Assembly: GCA_964620915.1 (NCBI GenBank)
Contig: CAZUKP010000010.1
Span: 1 to 64,000, forward strand
DNA length: 64,000 bases
Origin: Hyphomicrobium_A sp964620915
Lineage (GTDB): Bacteria; Pseudomonadota; Alphaproteobacteria; Rhizobiales; Hyphomicrobiaceae
Reading direction: 5' to 3'
Translations under genes and position numbers: made by a program
The notes under the pieces: generated by a model
Databases searched by the model: none
What the model saw: only the letters and a program-made list of their open reading frames with translations
What the model was told of the DNA's origin: nothing
In this document: positions 16,713 to 24,448 of the stretch, piece after piece
Layout: each line of letters opens with the position of its first letter
Position numbering within the stretch: the stretch's first letter is position 1

Positions 16713-16740
16713 AGAATATAATGCTGACTCAGTTCGTCAA
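16713..16740 (-). promoter_or_regulatory. Candidate sigma-70 promoter for the two minus-strand genes
   Basis: On the minus strand TTGACG (16740-16735) is followed after 16 bases by TATTCT (16718-16713). It lies 60 bases before the ATG at 16652. The hexamers match 5/6 and 4/6 of consensus. Seen in sequence only. Confidence 0.35.
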
Positions 16741-16931
16741 CAATAAACTTGAGCGCAAGCGTCAGATTTTCACGGTTCCAAACTGCACTGGCCGCATCCT
16801 GCTTTCCCTCGCCCGAGAACGGCGAGACATCCCGGTCGTCTACACCAACATGAGCGCGGCACCGTTGTGCATTTGTAACAACGCGACTCCGCCAACCGTA
16901 TCTGTCTGCGAAGTAATATGAGGAGAATAAA

Positions 16932-17333
16932 ATGCGGGTCAGCCCTCGTTCGAAAGCTCTCGTCACAGCGTTGGGCGTTCTTTTCTTTAGCGCTGCTCCG
17001 TCATGGGCCTTCGACGAGAAGCCTTACGACACAACAAGTTTTGATGCTGCTCAGAGCGCCAACAAAGCAATTGTTGTTGACGTGTTTGCCCCATGGTGTC
17101 CGACCTGCCGAGCGCAGCAACAAGTCTTTGAAATGCTCAAGGACAAGCCGGAGTACGAGGACATCACCATTTTCAAAGTGGACTTCGACAACCAGAAGGA
17201 CGCTTTGAAGCGCTTCAATGTGCGCCAGCAAAGCACGCTGATTGCCTTCAAGGGCGATACGGAGACCGGACGATCTGCGGGGGTGACCAGGTCTGATGCG
17301 ATCGAGTCACTGTTCAAGACGACCCTCAAGTAG
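16932..17333 (+). CDS. Periplasmic thioredoxin-family protein
   Basis: A 133-residue exported thioredoxin. The signal peptide covers about residues 1-26 (LVTALGVLFFSAAPSWA). The active site is WCPTC, Cys56 and Cys59, followed by a normal thioredoxin fold; the usual cis-proline position reads QSTLIAF (Ser instead of Thr-Pro), which is unusual. A strong ribosome site AGGAG is 7 bases before the ATG. The CcdA gene follows 12 bases later, so the pair forms a minimal system passing electrons from the cytoplasm to a periplasmic thioredoxin, for cytochrome c maturation or copper/oxidative stress repair. Confidence 0.9.
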   Translation: MRVSPRSKALVTALGVLFFSAAPSWAFDEKPYDTTSFDAAQSANKAIVVDVFAPWCPTCRAQQQVFEMLKDKPEYEDITIFKVDFDNQKDALKRFNVRQQSTLIAFKGDTETGRSAGVTRSDAIESLFKTTLK

Positions 17334-17345
17334 CAGGAGCCACTA

Positions 17346-18068
17346 ATGGCCATCGGGAGCGCCTTCTTTGCCTTGCTCGCAGGTCTGCTGTCAGCACTCT
17401 CGCCTTGCGTCCTGCCATTGCTGCCGATCATCCTGGCAACGGCGATCAGCGAGCATCGCCTTGGTCCGGCAGCGCTTGCGGGCGGCCTTGCGCTCTCGTT
17501 CACGGTGATCGGATTATTTGTTGCGACGATCGGCTATGGCATTGGTCTTGATGTCGGTGTCTTTCGCATCTTTGGCGCGCTCCTGCTGATCACAATCGGC
17601 GTCATACTTCTGGTCCCCCAACTTCAAACCCAATTCGCGGCGGCCGCGGCTCCCATCAGCGGCTGGACAGAGCAGCGCTTTGGTGGCCTCGAAACAACCG
17701 GGCTCAAGGGCCAGTTCGCACTCGGCCTACTGCTTGGCGCCGTGTGGAGCCCGTGTGTCGGACCCACACTCGGCGCTGCTTCGATCCTCGCCGCACAGGG
17801 CAAGGATCTCGTTCAGGTTGCCTTCGTGATGCTTGCCTTTGGCGTGGGCGCCGCGCTGCCACTGCTCGTCCTCGGCATGCTTTCGCGGGAAGCGCTTTTG
17901 AACTGGCGCAGCCGGCTTATGGAGGCCGGCAGGGGCGGCAAGATAATTCTCGGGACCTTGCTTGTGGCCGTCGGCCTCTTCATCGTCACCGGCCTCGATA
18001 AAAGGGTGGAGACCGTACTCGTTGAGGCGTCGCCGGCTTGGCTGACGGAGCTCACGACCCGGTTCTAA
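17346..18068 (+). CDS. CcdA-type transmembrane disulfide reductase
   Basis: Inner-membrane protein of 240 residues with about six helices that carries reducing power from cytoplasmic thioredoxin to the periplasm. The two redox cysteines are in matching, pseudo-symmetric motifs: SALSPCVLPLLPI in helix 1 and AVWSPCVGPTLGA in helix 4, as in CcdA and the core of DsbD. It lies 12 bases after the periplasmic thioredoxin, its likely partner. Confidence 0.92.
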   Translation: MAIGSAFFALLAGLLSALSPCVLPLLPIILATAISEHRLGPAALAGGLALSFTVIGLFVATIGYGIGLDVGVFRIFGALLLITIGVILLVPQLQTQFAAAAAPISGWTEQRFGGLETTGLKGQFALGLLLGAVWSPCVGPTLGAASILAAQGKDLVQVAFVMLAFGVGAALPLLVLGMLSREALLNWRSRLMEAGRGGKIILGTLLVAVGLFIVTGLDKRVETVLVEASPAWLTELTTRF

Positions 18069-18219
18069 GTGCCCTCCTGCACTTGAAGCTACTTTGCCGC
18101 GCCTCGCGCCAAAAGCGCTTAGAAGCACGCCGGGGCATGCTTTCTGATGTTGCCCGCACTCGCGAACACCCGTAGGCTGAGGATCCAGTTTGCTGGGGGA
18201 TTTTCGGGGGGAAAGAACC

Positions 18220-18555
18220 ATGCGTTTTGGAACCATCTTCATATTGGCGGCCGGCGCCGTACTGGCCTCAACTGCCAGTGCCGGGGCAGACGACACCGGC
18301 CTTGCCTATTCACACACGCTGCGCAAGGAAGGCGGCCGGATGTGCATGGTAGATCACTTTCATTCTGGCTCGGGCGAAGGGCGTTCGAAGGCTACTGCAC
18401 AGAAGGCTGCGATGCGCTCTTGGGCCAGCTTCACCAACTTCGAGTACGGCACCGTGTGGGCGCGCTGGTCCCTCGCGAAGAACAAGTCGACGCGTTACAC
18501 GAAGGAATCCGTCGGATGGAGCGCCACGGTTGAAGCGCGCCCCTGCCGCCGGTAG
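18220..18555 (+). CDS. Small secreted basic protein
   Basis: A 111-residue product. The ATG at 18220 follows a G-rich ribosome site (GGGGGG, then 8 bases) and opens a clean signal peptide ending ASTASAGA. The mature domain is rich in Ser, Trp and basic residues (KATAQKAAMRSWASFTNFEYGTVWARW) with a Cys after the first strand (RMCMVDHF) and one at the end (RPCRR), likely a disulfide. I do not recognise a named family; the repeated Ala/Trp pattern suggests a small beta/alpha periplasmic domain. It follows the CcdA gene by 150 bases and is probably transcribed separately. Confidence 0.75.
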   Translation: MRFGTIFILAAGAVLASTASAGADDTGLAYSHTLRKEGGRMCMVDHFHSGSGEGRSKATAQKAAMRSWASFTNFEYGTVWARWSLAKNKSTRYTKESVGWSATVEARPCRR

Positions 18556-18645
18556 CCAAGGCTTGCCGCGTGGCTATACGCGTGATGGTTGGCGCAACCA
18601 GCTTCTTCTGTTACCGCAGGGCCAAAATCACCCCGCTTCCCTGTG

Positions 18646-19650
18646 ATGGAGCGAGACGTGCGCCTCCTCGTAACCTTCATAGCCGCTTTCGGCTGTAACT
18701 ACGTTCTGACGCGCGCATTTCTCACGCTTTTGCGCGATCGTGCCATTCTCGCGCTGCCCAATGAGCGAACAATGCACGACGGGGCGATCCCGAAAGGGGG
18801 CGGCGCACCGCTTGTTCTCGTGGCGCTCTTAACGACACTGCTGTTATGGCCTTGGACTCCCTTCATTCTGACCACCGCGCTCGCCGCCACCGCGCTTGGC
18901 CTGGTCTCGTGGAAAGACGACGTCAACGGGGTTTCTAAGACCGTACGCGCCTGGTCACACGTTGCGGCCAGCATCGCCTGTGTTCTCGCACTGCCCAGCG
19001 ACGCACTCGTCTTTCAGGGACTGCTGCCGCTCGCACTCGACCGGCTCGTCGCCGCCGGTGCGTTGGCCCTATTCGTCAATTTCTATAACTTCATGGACGG
19101 CATCGATGGAATGGCCGGCGTTGAAACCTTGGCAATCGCTATCGGGTACGTCGCAGTATCGCTGCTCGCCGGCAGTGAACCGCCCGCATCAGGGCTTGCG
19201 ATCGCCGTGGCTGGAGCAACGACCGCCTTCCTGTTTTGGAACTGGCACCCTGCGCGTCTTTTTCTCGGCGACGTTGGCAGCGTCCCGCTCGGCCTGATAA
19301 CAGGAGCACTCATGCTCGATCTCGCCTGGAGGACGTCGCTCGCCGCAGCGCTCGTGTTACCGCTCTACTTCATGGCAGATGCCGGGATCACGTTGGTTCG
19401 CCGCCTCGCATCAGGCGAAAAACTGTGGCAGGCGCATCGCACGCACTTCTATCAACGCAGCACGCAAGTGCTCGGATCGCACGCGCGCGTCGTACAGCGC
19501 GTTGCACTCTGCAATCTCGCGCTCATCGGTGCCGCGATGTTGACGCTCTCCCATCCACTTGTCGGTTTTTTCGCTGGGCTTCTCGCCGTCGCACTCCTAC
19601 TTCTCAGCTTGGAGTACACAGCCCGCAAGGGTCAGCCACCGACGACCTGA
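18646..19650 (+). CDS. WecA/MraY-family sugar-phosphate transferase
   Basis: Polyprenyl-phosphate N-acetylhexosamine-1-phosphate transferase of the inner membrane, about 334 residues and ten or so helices. Family motifs are present: NERTMHDGAIPKGGG near the N-terminus, FYNFMDGIDGMAG with the catalytic Asp pair, FLGDVGSVPLG, and the C-terminal loop HRTHFYQR. These mark a WecA/WbpL-type enzyme that starts O-antigen, capsule or exopolysaccharide repeat assembly rather than MraY itself. The first ATG at 18646 is used; an in-frame TTG lies at 18589. No other polysaccharide gene is next to it. Confidence 0.9.
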   Translation: MERDVRLLVTFIAAFGCNYVLTRAFLTLLRDRAILALPNERTMHDGAIPKGGGAPLVLVALLTTLLLWPWTPFILTTALAATALGLVSWKDDVNGVSKTVRAWSHVAASIACVLALPSDALVFQGLLPLALDRLVAAGALALFVNFYNFMDGIDGMAGVETLAIAIGYVAVSLLAGSEPPASGLAIAVAGATTAFLFWNWHPARLFLGDVGSVPLGLITGALMLDLAWRTSLAAALVLPLYFMADAGITLVRRLASGEKLWQAHRTHFYQRSTQVLGSHARVVQRVALCNLALIGAAMLTLSHPLVGFFAGLLAVALLLLSLEYTARKGQPPTT

Positions 19651-20180
19651 CGTCTTCCGGCAAGCACGTGGCTCTGCACACCGTGTGCTGCGAGTTTCGG
19701 GCGAACACTTGTGATTTTTTTGGAGTTGACGCCGGCCCATCCGATTTCGCCTGAAAGGCGCCCATACTCGATCTTGGGGCAGCGGTTCATGACCACCTTG
19801 AGACCGATCGCTTCGGCCTCCGCAGCCGCCTCGTCGTTGCGCACGCCAAGCTGCATCCAGACGACTTTGAGTGAAAGCATATCCTTGAGGGCGATTGCAT
19901 CCCGCGTAATTTGGTACGCGGCTTGCGAATTGCGGAAAATGTCAACGATGTCCACCGGGCCCGGCACGTCTGCAAGTTCGGCATAGACCTTTTGGCCAAG
20001 GATCTCTTGTCCGGCCATGCCTGGATTGACGGGAATAACCTGGTAGCCCTTGCCGAGCAGATACTTCATGGCGAAATAGCTCGGCCGATTGGTGTTCGCG
20101 CTGGCACCAACGAACGCGAAAGCCTGCGCATCGTTCAAAACGTCCGTGATGAACTTGTCGCTGTAGCGTGGCTCGCTCAT
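19632..20180 (-). CDS. CoA-binding domain protein (YccU type)
   Basis: A 182-residue Rossmann-fold protein of the small CoA-binding family. It has the nucleotide-loop FVGASANTNRPSYFAMKYLL, VIPVNPGMAGQEILGQKVY and VVMNRCPKIEYGRL near the end. The fold equals the CoA-binding domain of succinyl-CoA synthetase without the catalytic part, and the function is not established. The ATG overlaps the VOC gene stop by 4 bases, making it third in an operon with enoyl-CoA hydratase. Its 3' end overlaps the convergent transferase gene by 19 bases. Confidence 0.88.
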   Translation of the reverse strand: MSEPRYSDKFITDVLNDAQAFAFVGASANTNRPSYFAMKYLLGKGYQVIPVNPGMAGQEILGQKVYAELADVPGPVDIVDIFRNSQAAYQITRDAIALKDMLSLKVVWMQLGVRNDEAAAEAEAIGLKVVMNRCPKIEYGRLSGEIGWAGVNSKKITSVRPKLAAHGVQSHVLAGRRQVVGG

Positions 20181-20611
20181 TCCTCACCCATATCCAGCTC
20201 GACCCGCCCGTCTGCCCCGAGCTTGAAATATGGGTTGAACGCAACCTCCCACAAGTGTCCATCTGGGTCGGCAAAATATCCGGAATAACCTCCCCAAAAG
20301 ACTTTCTGCGCGGGCCTGATGAGCTTGGCGCCTGCGGTGACGGCCTCCGTCAAGACTTCGTCGACCTCGGCCTCGCTGCGCGCATTGTGCGCAATCGCGA
20401 CACCCGAAAAGCCAGACGCACTATCGGAAACGGTTGCATCCTCCGCCAGTGCGGCTCGGCCATACAGCCCCAAGACGACACCGCCAGCGTCAAGAAATGT
20501 CACCGACTCTAGGGACGCCTTAGATGCTTTGAAGCCCAGCGCCTCATAGAACCTACGCGAGCGTGCGACGTCGGCAACGCCGAGCGTAATCATCGAAATT
20601 CGCGGTTCCAT
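20177..20611 (-). CDS. VOC / glyoxalase-family protein
   Basis: A 144-residue metalloprotein-like product with two beta-alpha-beta-beta-beta modules (MITLGVADVARSRRFYEAL and YSGYFADPDGHLWEVAFNP). The second Glu of the metal site is visible in WEVAF. The ATG at 20611 overlaps the stop of the hydratase (TGATG), which decides the start. The substrate is unknown; the neighbouring enoyl-CoA hydratase hints at acyl-CoA catabolism. Confidence 0.87.
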   Translation of the reverse strand: MEPRISMITLGVADVARSRRFYEALGFKASKASLESVTFLDAGGVVLGLYGRAALAEDATVSDSASGFSGVAIAHNARSEAEVDEVLTEAVTAGAKLIRPAQKVFWGGYSGYFADPDGHLWEVAFNPYFKLGADGRVELDMGEE

Positions 20612-21444
20612 CAGCAGCCCTTCCAATCGGGCTTTCGCTTTTCAAGGAATGCGCCGATCCCCTCTTCGGCATCGCGCGCCATCATATTTTCGACCATGAT
20701 TTTTGACGCGTAAGCGTATGCCGCCGCGAGCGACATCTCGGCCTGCGCATAAAACGCCGCCTTGCCGATCGCAACAGTGGCCGGTGATTTCTCGGCAATC
20801 TTACGGGCGAGTGACAACGCACCTTCCCTCACGTCGCCATCAGGGACAACACGATTGATAAGGCCGTAGGCTGCAGCATCCTCGGCCGACAGCATCTCGC
20901 CCAGGAGGAGCATTTCCATCGCCCGCTTGCGCGGCACATTGCGCGATAGCGCGACCATGGGAGTCGAGCAGAAAAGCCCGATGTTCACCCCTGGCGTACA
21001 GAACTGGGCCGACGCCGCAGCCACAGCGAGATCGCACGTGGCCACGAGTTGGCAACCCGCTGCCGTGGCCGTGCCCTCAACCGCGGCAATGACAGGCTTT
21101 GGATTGGCCACAATCGCCTGCATCATGTTGGAGCAGCGCCGCATCGTGTCATCAAAGAAGGCCAGTCCCCTGTCACCATCTTCTCGGTGCGCCGTCAGCT
21201 CCTTTAAGTCATGGCCCGCACAAAACACCGAACCGTTGGCTGCCAAGACAATCGCGCGAACGGCGTCATCGGCTGCGAGATCCGAAATGGCCCCGTGAAG
21301 TTCGTCAATCATGGCCAGTGACAAGCTGTTGCGCGCGGCCGGCCGGTCCATTGTGATCACAGCAACTCCAGAGCACGGCTGCTCAAGGACAAGCCGGGGT
21401 GCACCGTCGGCGCTATTAGCTTGGCGAGATACTTTCTCTTGCAT
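20611..21444 (-). CDS. Enoyl-CoA hydratase/isomerase family protein
   Basis: A 277-residue crotonase-fold enzyme. The oxyanion-hole segments are FCAGHDLKEL and EGTATAAGCQLVATCDLAVA. At the catalytic glutamate positions of rat mitochondrial hydratase the sequence carries GVNIGLFCS rather than the usual E residues, so it may be an ECHDC3-like member instead of a true beta-oxidation hydratase. The C-terminus ends EKRKPDWKGC, a common family ending. A good ribosome site (AAAGGA) precedes the ATG. It heads a three-gene operon. Confidence 0.9.
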   Translation of the reverse strand: MQEKVSRQANSADGAPRLVLEQPCSGVAVITMDRPAARNSLSLAMIDELHGAISDLAADDAVRAIVLAANGSVFCAGHDLKELTAHREDGDRGLAFFDDTMRRCSNMMQAIVANPKPVIAAVEGTATAAGCQLVATCDLAVAAASAQFCTPGVNIGLFCSTPMVALSRNVPRKRAMEMLLLGEMLSAEDAAAYGLINRVVPDGDVREGALSLARKIAEKSPATVAIGKAAFYAQAEMSLAAAYAYASKIMVENMMARDAEEGIGAFLEKRKPDWKGC

Positions 21445-21483
21445 TGAGGACGTGTTCCTTTGGCGCGAAGCAGATCGTAGGGA

Positions 21484-22017
21484 CTATTCGAGAGCCTCTT
21501 CCAACTCTGCTCGGCGCGTTCTTACGAGCTCGATGTTTTCCTTGTGCTGCACGGGCGGTGTGTTCGCAATCGCCTCGTTCAGATCCTCGACAAGAAGCTG
21601 CTTTTCAGCCTCCGGAATTGTATCATCCGATTTCACCTCCTCGAGTTCAGTTTGCAACGCTTCACCCGGATCGGTGAACTCGCCCGACACCATGTCAAGG
21701 CCAGCCATCACGATCGAAATGTTGCCCGCGACATCGTCAAGTTCTCTGAAATCGGAAAAGCCATGCTTCTTTGCAATCGCGTCAAGCTCGGCCTGAAGTG
21801 CGGGATCGTTCGTATCACCTGCTTCTTGCAGCTTGATTGCAACCCGCGCCAGGTCGGACTGCGCGGAGATAAAGCTTTTGATTTGTTTTTCCGACAACTT
21901 GATTTGCTTTACTGGCGGTTCGCTGAAGTCCTGGGCCACAGGAGCGCCGGCCAGGAGGGCACAAACGATCACATAGCCCACGAAGCATGAGGTCACGCGT
22001 TCAAGACCTAGTCTCAT
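21484..22017 (-). CDS. Secreted helical protein of unknown function
   Basis: A 177-residue protein with a signal peptide (VGYVIVCALLAGAPVA) and a long, acidic, mostly alpha-helical mature part. Segments such as LSEKQIKSFISAQSDLARV and HGFSDFRELDDVAGNISIVMAGLD look like a conserved periplasmic domain. There are no cysteines in the mature protein. The ribosome site GGAGG, 9 bases before the ATG, supports a real gene. I do not know the function. Confidence 0.78.
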   Translation of the reverse strand: MRLGLERVTSCFVGYVIVCALLAGAPVAQDFSEPPVKQIKLSEKQIKSFISAQSDLARVAIKLQEAGDTNDPALQAELDAIAKKHGFSDFRELDDVAGNISIVMAGLDMVSGEFTDPGEALQTELEEVKSDDTIPEAEKQLLVEDLNEAIANTPPVQHKENIELVRTRRAELEEALE

Positions 22018-22222
22018 CGCTCCAAACCTCCATCTTCGGATCGCGCGCCCAAAAACCGCAGCGCAAGCCCCTAATTCGGGCTCTCACTCGTTCACCCTTG
22101 CGGGAGCCGATCACGTCGACGCCCTGCACTGCATCCGCACGCCAAGCCATTTTCGCCAACTGCCCCGGGTCCGCAAGCAAAGGTGCCGTACGCGCTGTTG
22201 GCAACGTTGGCATCACTATTGA

Positions 22223-22259
22223 CGGTAATATGTTACCGCATCGTGGTAGTATTTTACCG
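22223..22259. promoter_or_regulatory. Tandem GGTA-N6-TACC palindromes, 21 bases centre to centre
   Basis: Site 1 is CGGTAATATGTTACCG (22223-22238), a perfect dyad. Site 2 is TGGTAGTATTTTACCG (22244-22259), with the same GGTA-N6-TACC core. The centres are 21 bases apart, two helical turns, so two repressor dimers would bind the same face of DNA. They lie about 206 bases before the secreted-protein gene (minus) and 180 before rplM (plus). I cannot name the regulator. Confidence 0.5.
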
Positions 22260-22313
22260 TTACATTTAAACCCTTGAAATAATTAGCTTTTTTTAACATT
22301 AGGCCTATCTCTC

Positions 22314-22342
22314 TTGACAATCTCAGGCCGGTTTGGTTCTTC
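22314..22342 (+). promoter_or_regulatory. Possible rplM-rpsI promoter
   Basis: A consensus -35 TTGACA (22314-22319) lies about 120 bases before rplM. The -10 at 17 bases spacing is poor (TTCTTC), so the assignment rests on the -35 alone. Confidence 0.3.
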
Positions 22343-22437
22343 AGCGCGCGTGACGGGGCTGACCCGCCCTGATTTTTCAAAAAGAGCCGGCTTCGCCTCG
22401 ATGCCCGCCCTACCATTAACAAGAGGAAGTCTTCGTC

Positions 22438-22899
22438 ATGACGACGTACGTCGCCAAACCCGACGAGGTGGACAAGAAGTGGCTCCTGATCGACGCCGAC
22501 GGTCTCGTCGTCGGTCGGCTCGCCGCATTGATTGCCACCCGCCTGAAGGGCAAGCACAAGGCCATCTATACTCCGCATGTGGATTGTGGCGACAACATCG
22601 TCGTCATCAATGCCGACAGGGTCATCTTCAGCGGCAACAAACGCACCGACAAGACCTACTACTGGCACACCGGCTATCCCGGCGGCATCAAGCAGCGCAC
22701 GCCGCGTCAAATCCTCGAGGGCAAGTTTCCCGAGCGCGTTTTGCTGAAGGCCGTTGAGCGCATGCTGAAGCGCGGTCCGCTCCAGCGCAAGCTGATGCGC
22801 AACCTAAAAGTCTACAAGGGTAGCGAGCATCCACATGACGCCCAGAAGCCTGAAAAGCTGGATGTGGCGAAGCTGAACCGTAAGAATGCGAGGGTCTAG
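22438..22899 (+). CDS. rplM: 50S ribosomal protein L13
   Basis: Large-subunit protein L13, 153 residues, near the usual length. Typical blocks are WLLIDADGLVVGRLA, GDNIVVINADRV, TGYPGGIKQRTPRQILEGKFPERVL and LKVYKGSEHPHDAQKPEKLD. AGAGGAAG precedes the ATG by about 8 bases. It is followed 5 bases later by rpsI, the usual pair. Confidence 0.98.
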   Translation: MTTYVAKPDEVDKKWLLIDADGLVVGRLAALIATRLKGKHKAIYTPHVDCGDNIVVINADRVIFSGNKRTDKTYYWHTGYPGGIKQRTPRQILEGKFPERVLLKAVERMLKRGPLQRKLMRNLKVYKGSEHPHDAQKPEKLDVAKLNRKNARV

Positions 22900-22904
22900 A
22901 CCAG

Positions 22905-23393
22905 ATGTCACAAGAAACCAAAACACTGGACGACCTGGGCGAACTCAAGGACGCAGCGCCGGCGGAGATAGCGGGTGCGCCTCAACACGTTCAGAAGCTT
23001 GACAGTCTTGGCCGCGCCTATGCCACGGGCAAGCGCAAGGACGCCGTCGCGCGTGTCTGGATCAAGCCCGGCAACGGAGCGATCACGGTTAATTCCAAGG
23101 ACTACACGCTGTACTTCGCCCGGCCGGTTCTCCAGATGCTTCTGCAGCAACCGCTGACGGCAGCCGATCGCAACACCCAGTACGACATCATGGCGACTGT
23201 GATGGGTGGTGGTCTTTCGGGACAAGCCGGTGCCGTGCGCCACGGCATTTCCAAGGCGCTCACCTATTTCGAGCCCGAGCTGCGGCCCGTCCTCAAGAAG
23301 GGCGGCTTCCTCACGCGCGATAGCCGTGTCGTCGAGCGCAAGAAGTATGGCCGCATGAAAGCGCGGCGTAGCTTCCAGTTCTCGAAGCGCTAA
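22905..23393 (+). CDS. rpsI: 30S ribosomal protein S9
   Basis: Small-subunit protein S9, 162 residues. The core (ATGKRKDAVARVWIKPGNGAI ... KKYGRMKARRSFQFSKR) is complete including the basic tail that reaches the P-site tRNA. The roughly 35-residue acidic N-terminal extension is common in alphaproteobacteria. It is co-transcribed with rplM and ends 27 bases before a terminator. Confidence 0.98.
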   Translation: MSQETKTLDDLGELKDAAPAEIAGAPQHVQKLDSLGRAYATGKRKDAVARVWIKPGNGAITVNSKDYTLYFARPVLQMLLQQPLTAADRNTQYDIMATVMGGGLSGQAGAVRHGISKALTYFEPELRPVLKKGGFLTRDSRVVERKKYGRMKARRSFQFSKR

Positions 23394-23420
23394 GGCGGCG
23401 CGCAGCTTGCACGCGAACAG

Positions 23421-23446
23421 CAGCCCGCCAATCGGCGGGCTGTTTC
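23421..23446 (+). terminator. Intrinsic terminator of rplM-rpsI
   Basis: A 9-base GC-rich stem CAGCCCGCC / GGCGGGCTG with a 4-base loop, followed by TTT CC. It starts 27 bases after the rpsI stop. The T run is short. Confidence 0.75.
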
Positions 23447-23591
23447 CTATTTAAGCGCATTGATAGTTGCGATGGGCGCCACTGAGTGCGAAACACGCTT
23501 CGCGGACTGAGCAATACGCGTTCCGCAAGAGGGAAACCCAGACACGCTGGCGAACGTTTAGGCCTGCATGAAAACGGGAAAGGTTTGAGTT

Positions 23592-24323
23592 ATGGATTGG
23601 CTGACGCAAGACCTGTTCGTAATGCTGGCCGACGCTGAAGCCGAACTCGAAAACCTGTTCTCCGTGGAATGGTGGCAGCAGAACTGGCTGGCGCTGATCA
23701 ACATCACAATGATCGACCTGGTGCTGGCCGGTGACAACGCCATCATCGTCGGGCTCGCGGCATCCCGTGTTGCGCCTGATATCCGGGCCAAGGTGATTTT
23801 CTGGGGCATTTCTGCCGCCGTCATACTTCGCATTCTCTTTGCGGCGATCACCGTGCAGCTTCTCGCCATCATTGGGCTGACTCTTGCTGGCGGATTATTG
23901 CTGCTGTTCGTCTGCTGGAAAATGTACCGCCAGATCGTAACGGGAAACGATCACACAGAAGCCTCGGGTGCCGGCAACGGTAAGGAGCTGGGTTTCTGGT
24001 CCGCCGCAGGGCTAATCACGCTCGCTGACCTTTCCATGTCGCTCGACAACGTGCTTGCGGTCGCCGGCGCCTCGAAGGGCTCAACGCTCGTTCTCGTGAT
24101 TGGTCTTACAGTTGCGATCGTGCTCATGGCGCTCGCTTCGCATGTCATCGCCGGGCTTCTTGTGAAGTATCCTTGGATCACTTGGATTGGGTTGCTGATC
24201 ATTCTCTGGGTCGCACTCGACATGATCTATCGAGGGTCGCACGAGATCTCCTGCCAGGCGTTCAACTTTGGCTGCTCGGAAACGCTCTGGCAGGCTATTT
24301 TGCACCGACTCGGGGGCGGCTAG
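23592..24323 (+). CDS. TerC/YjbE-family membrane protein (putative metal transport)
   Basis: Integral membrane protein of 243 residues with about seven helices. The TerC signatures are seen twice: MIDLVLAGDNAIIVGLAAS and LADLSMSLDNVLAVAGAS, each with the Asp-Asn pair conserved in the family. Members have been linked to manganese export or metal loading of secreted proteins. The first 30 residues (MLADAEAELENLFSVEWW) are an amphipathic lead-in. I looked for a yybP-ykoY manganese riboswitch in the 145 bases after the terminator and did not see its conserved core. Confidence 0.88.
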   Translation: MDWLTQDLFVMLADAEAELENLFSVEWWQQNWLALINITMIDLVLAGDNAIIVGLAASRVAPDIRAKVIFWGISAAVILRILFAAITVQLLAIIGLTLAGGLLLLFVCWKMYRQIVTGNDHTEASGAGNGKELGFWSAAGLITLADLSMSLDNVLAVAGASKGSTLVLVIGLTVAIVLMALASHVIAGLLVKYPWITWIGLLIILWVALDMIYRGSHEISCQAFNFGCSETLWQAILHRLGGG

Positions 24324-24448
24324 TCCGGCGACGAGCGCATTGACACAGCTCACGCCGCCGACCTAATGGCTGCAACCTAAGGGCTGCACAGCGTTGCGCG
24401 GCCACCTCGCGCCCCGCGTGAGCAAACCAAACTTGAAACGGCAGAACC

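Larger units (their letters stand above)
22018..22437. other. Regulatory intergenic region before rplM
   Basis: 420 bases without a convincing gene. It contains two operator-like palindromes at 22223-22259, an AT-rich stretch with a run of seven T at 22288-22294, and a TTGACA at 22314 that may belong to the rplM promoter. A minus-strand frame at 22001-22216 has no ribosome site and no recognisable product. Confidence 0.6.

Noticed and set aside
16691..16966. Minus-strand frame of 91 codons
   Set aside because: It overlaps the thioredoxin start and ribosome site, has no recognisable domain, and covers a promoter-like region.
22001..22216. Minus-strand frame starting just after the GGTA palindromes
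   Set aside because: No ribosome site, overlaps the secreted-protein start and has an unconvincing composition.
23447..23591. Manganese riboswitch (yybP-ykoY) before the TerC gene
   Set aside because: The conserved core of this riboswitch was not visible in the leader.
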